Shown in pieces: positions 63,112 through 64,000 of a DNA stretch of 64,000 nucleotides. Location of the stretch: contig NC_085114.1 of assembly GCF_030269925.1 (NCBI RefSeq), forward strand, positions 12,852,001-12,916,000, read 5' to 3'. The position numbers and the translations under genes are program-made. This DNA is from Bombyx mori (taxonomy: Eukaryota > Arthropoda > Insecta > Lepidoptera > Bombycidae). A model generated the notes under the pieces. It was not told the origin of the DNA. It saw only the letters and a program-made list of their open reading frames with translations, and did no database searches. How positions within the stretch are numbered: the first letter of the stretch is position 1; each line of letters opens with the position of its first letter.

Positions 63112-63236
63112 TGCTTAGTTGGGTGGACGAGCTCACAGCCCACCTGGTGTTAAGTGGTTACTGGAGCCTATAGACATCTACAACGTAAATGCGCCACCCA
63201 CCTTGAAATATAAGTTCTAAGGTCTCAGTATAGCTA
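63112..63236 (-). mobile_element. Bm1-type SINE, 5' truncated
   Basis: ttgcttagttgggtggacga to aaggtctcagtatagc. Confidence 0.78.
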
Positions 63237-63410
63237 CTATACTATAGTTACTATTATCAAATACTCCAGTCAATTAAAAATATAATATTTAACTGCGTTT
63301 TTATGTAATTTAAATGTGAAAACAACATTTAAAGCCCTTAATATATCTCTAATAGTAAATTAATATTTTAAGCAATATTACTATATCATGTAAGATATTA
63401 AATAATTATT

Positions 63411-63533
63411 CTTTTTTTTTATTGCCTTTGTAGGCAGACGAGCATACGGCCCACCTGATGGTGAGTGGTTACCGTCGCCCATGGACTTCAGCAATGCCAA
63501 GGGGAGAGCCAAGCCGCTGCCTACCGCAATTCT
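63411..63533 (-). mobile_element. CR1-like LINE 3' tail
   Basis: Poly-T, attgcctttgtaggcagacg, then agccaagccgctgcctaccg. Close to the 59178 copy in sequence. Confidence 0.72.
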
Positions 63534-64000
63534 CTTCTTTGAATGACATTGAAAGAAAAACTTGCATACATTGCCTATGCTTATAAGGCTAACAACCGTG
63601 TTTACACGTTCACATATTATACTTTTGTTAAAAACTCAAAATAGCCTAAGCTAAATCTTAACAGCCCGCAACCACGAGATTAACAAAGATAATTTGGAAG
63701 TGTTTCGTGTTACTAGATAATTTTTTTGTTTATTTCCGGTGCTGATAAAATCTCTTTAAGACTGCTCCGTTGACTACGCATTATGCTAACTAAAATCCAA
63801 ACCCGCAAGCTTTATGAGTAAAAATCTTAGATCTAAATGTTAATTCAGCCTCGTTTGGAAGCCCAACACGTAGCGCCAACAATGGCCATGATTCTAAACA
63901 AATGAATACTCAAATAAGGGATCTCATTTCCATAAATTAAAGATATACAATCAACACCTTAAATGTTAGGTTTCATACACAATGGACTAATTTAAAAATG
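63534..64000. other. Gene-free to window end
   Basis: No supported feature. Confidence 0.5.

Overview
The window looks like lepidopteran nuclear DNA, most likely silkworm (Bombyx mori or a close relative). It is AT-rich. It carries many copies of a short interspersed repeat that I recognise as the abundant Bombyx tRNA-derived SINE usually called Bm1, together with 5'-truncated non-LTR retrotransposons and small Helitrons. The species call rests on remembered repeat families and was not checked by a search.

Host genes are few and lie on the minus strand in the first third. (1) An immunoglobulin-superfamily cell-surface receptor runs from 22572 down to 8621. I could chain twelve exons whose splice phases all agree. 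They give 816 codons plus a stop: part of a first Ig domain, four more Ig units, one transmembrane helix, a basic stop-transfer segment and a long polar cytoplasmic tail. The signal peptide and start of the first Ig domain are not visible, so the 5' exons lie in the repeat-rich DNA above 22.6 kb or beyond the window. (2) At 7115-7450 is a first coding exon with a signal peptide and a cysteine pattern like Methuselah-type GPCR ectodomains. The rest of that gene would lie further left, probably outside the window.

The rest, mainly 22.6-64 kb, is a transposon graveyard with some young insertions. The centrepiece is a three-layer nest at 28240-35596: a small non-autonomous Helitron holds a larger Helitron-like element, which holds a full-length Jockey-clade retrotransposon (28518-33611). 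The Jockey copy has both ORFs open, an 18-bp target duplication, a poly(A) tail and an internal Inr+DPE promoter. At 23613-24818 is a 1.2-kb foldback element: two ~523-bp near-identical inverted arms, a 159-bp loop and an 8-bp target duplication.

Other repeats include a second Jockey subfamily present only as truncated 3' ends, CR1/Jockey-like and RTE-like LINE tails, about 25 SINE copies of different ages, isolated tRNA-like SINE heads, TIR elements, a strong hairpin and a 215-bp compound CA/TG/GA microsatellite. I saw no rRNA, no functional tRNA gene and no CRISPR array. Most of 40-64 kb is unannotated AT-rich sequence between repeats and may be a long intron or the upstream region of the Ig receptor gene.
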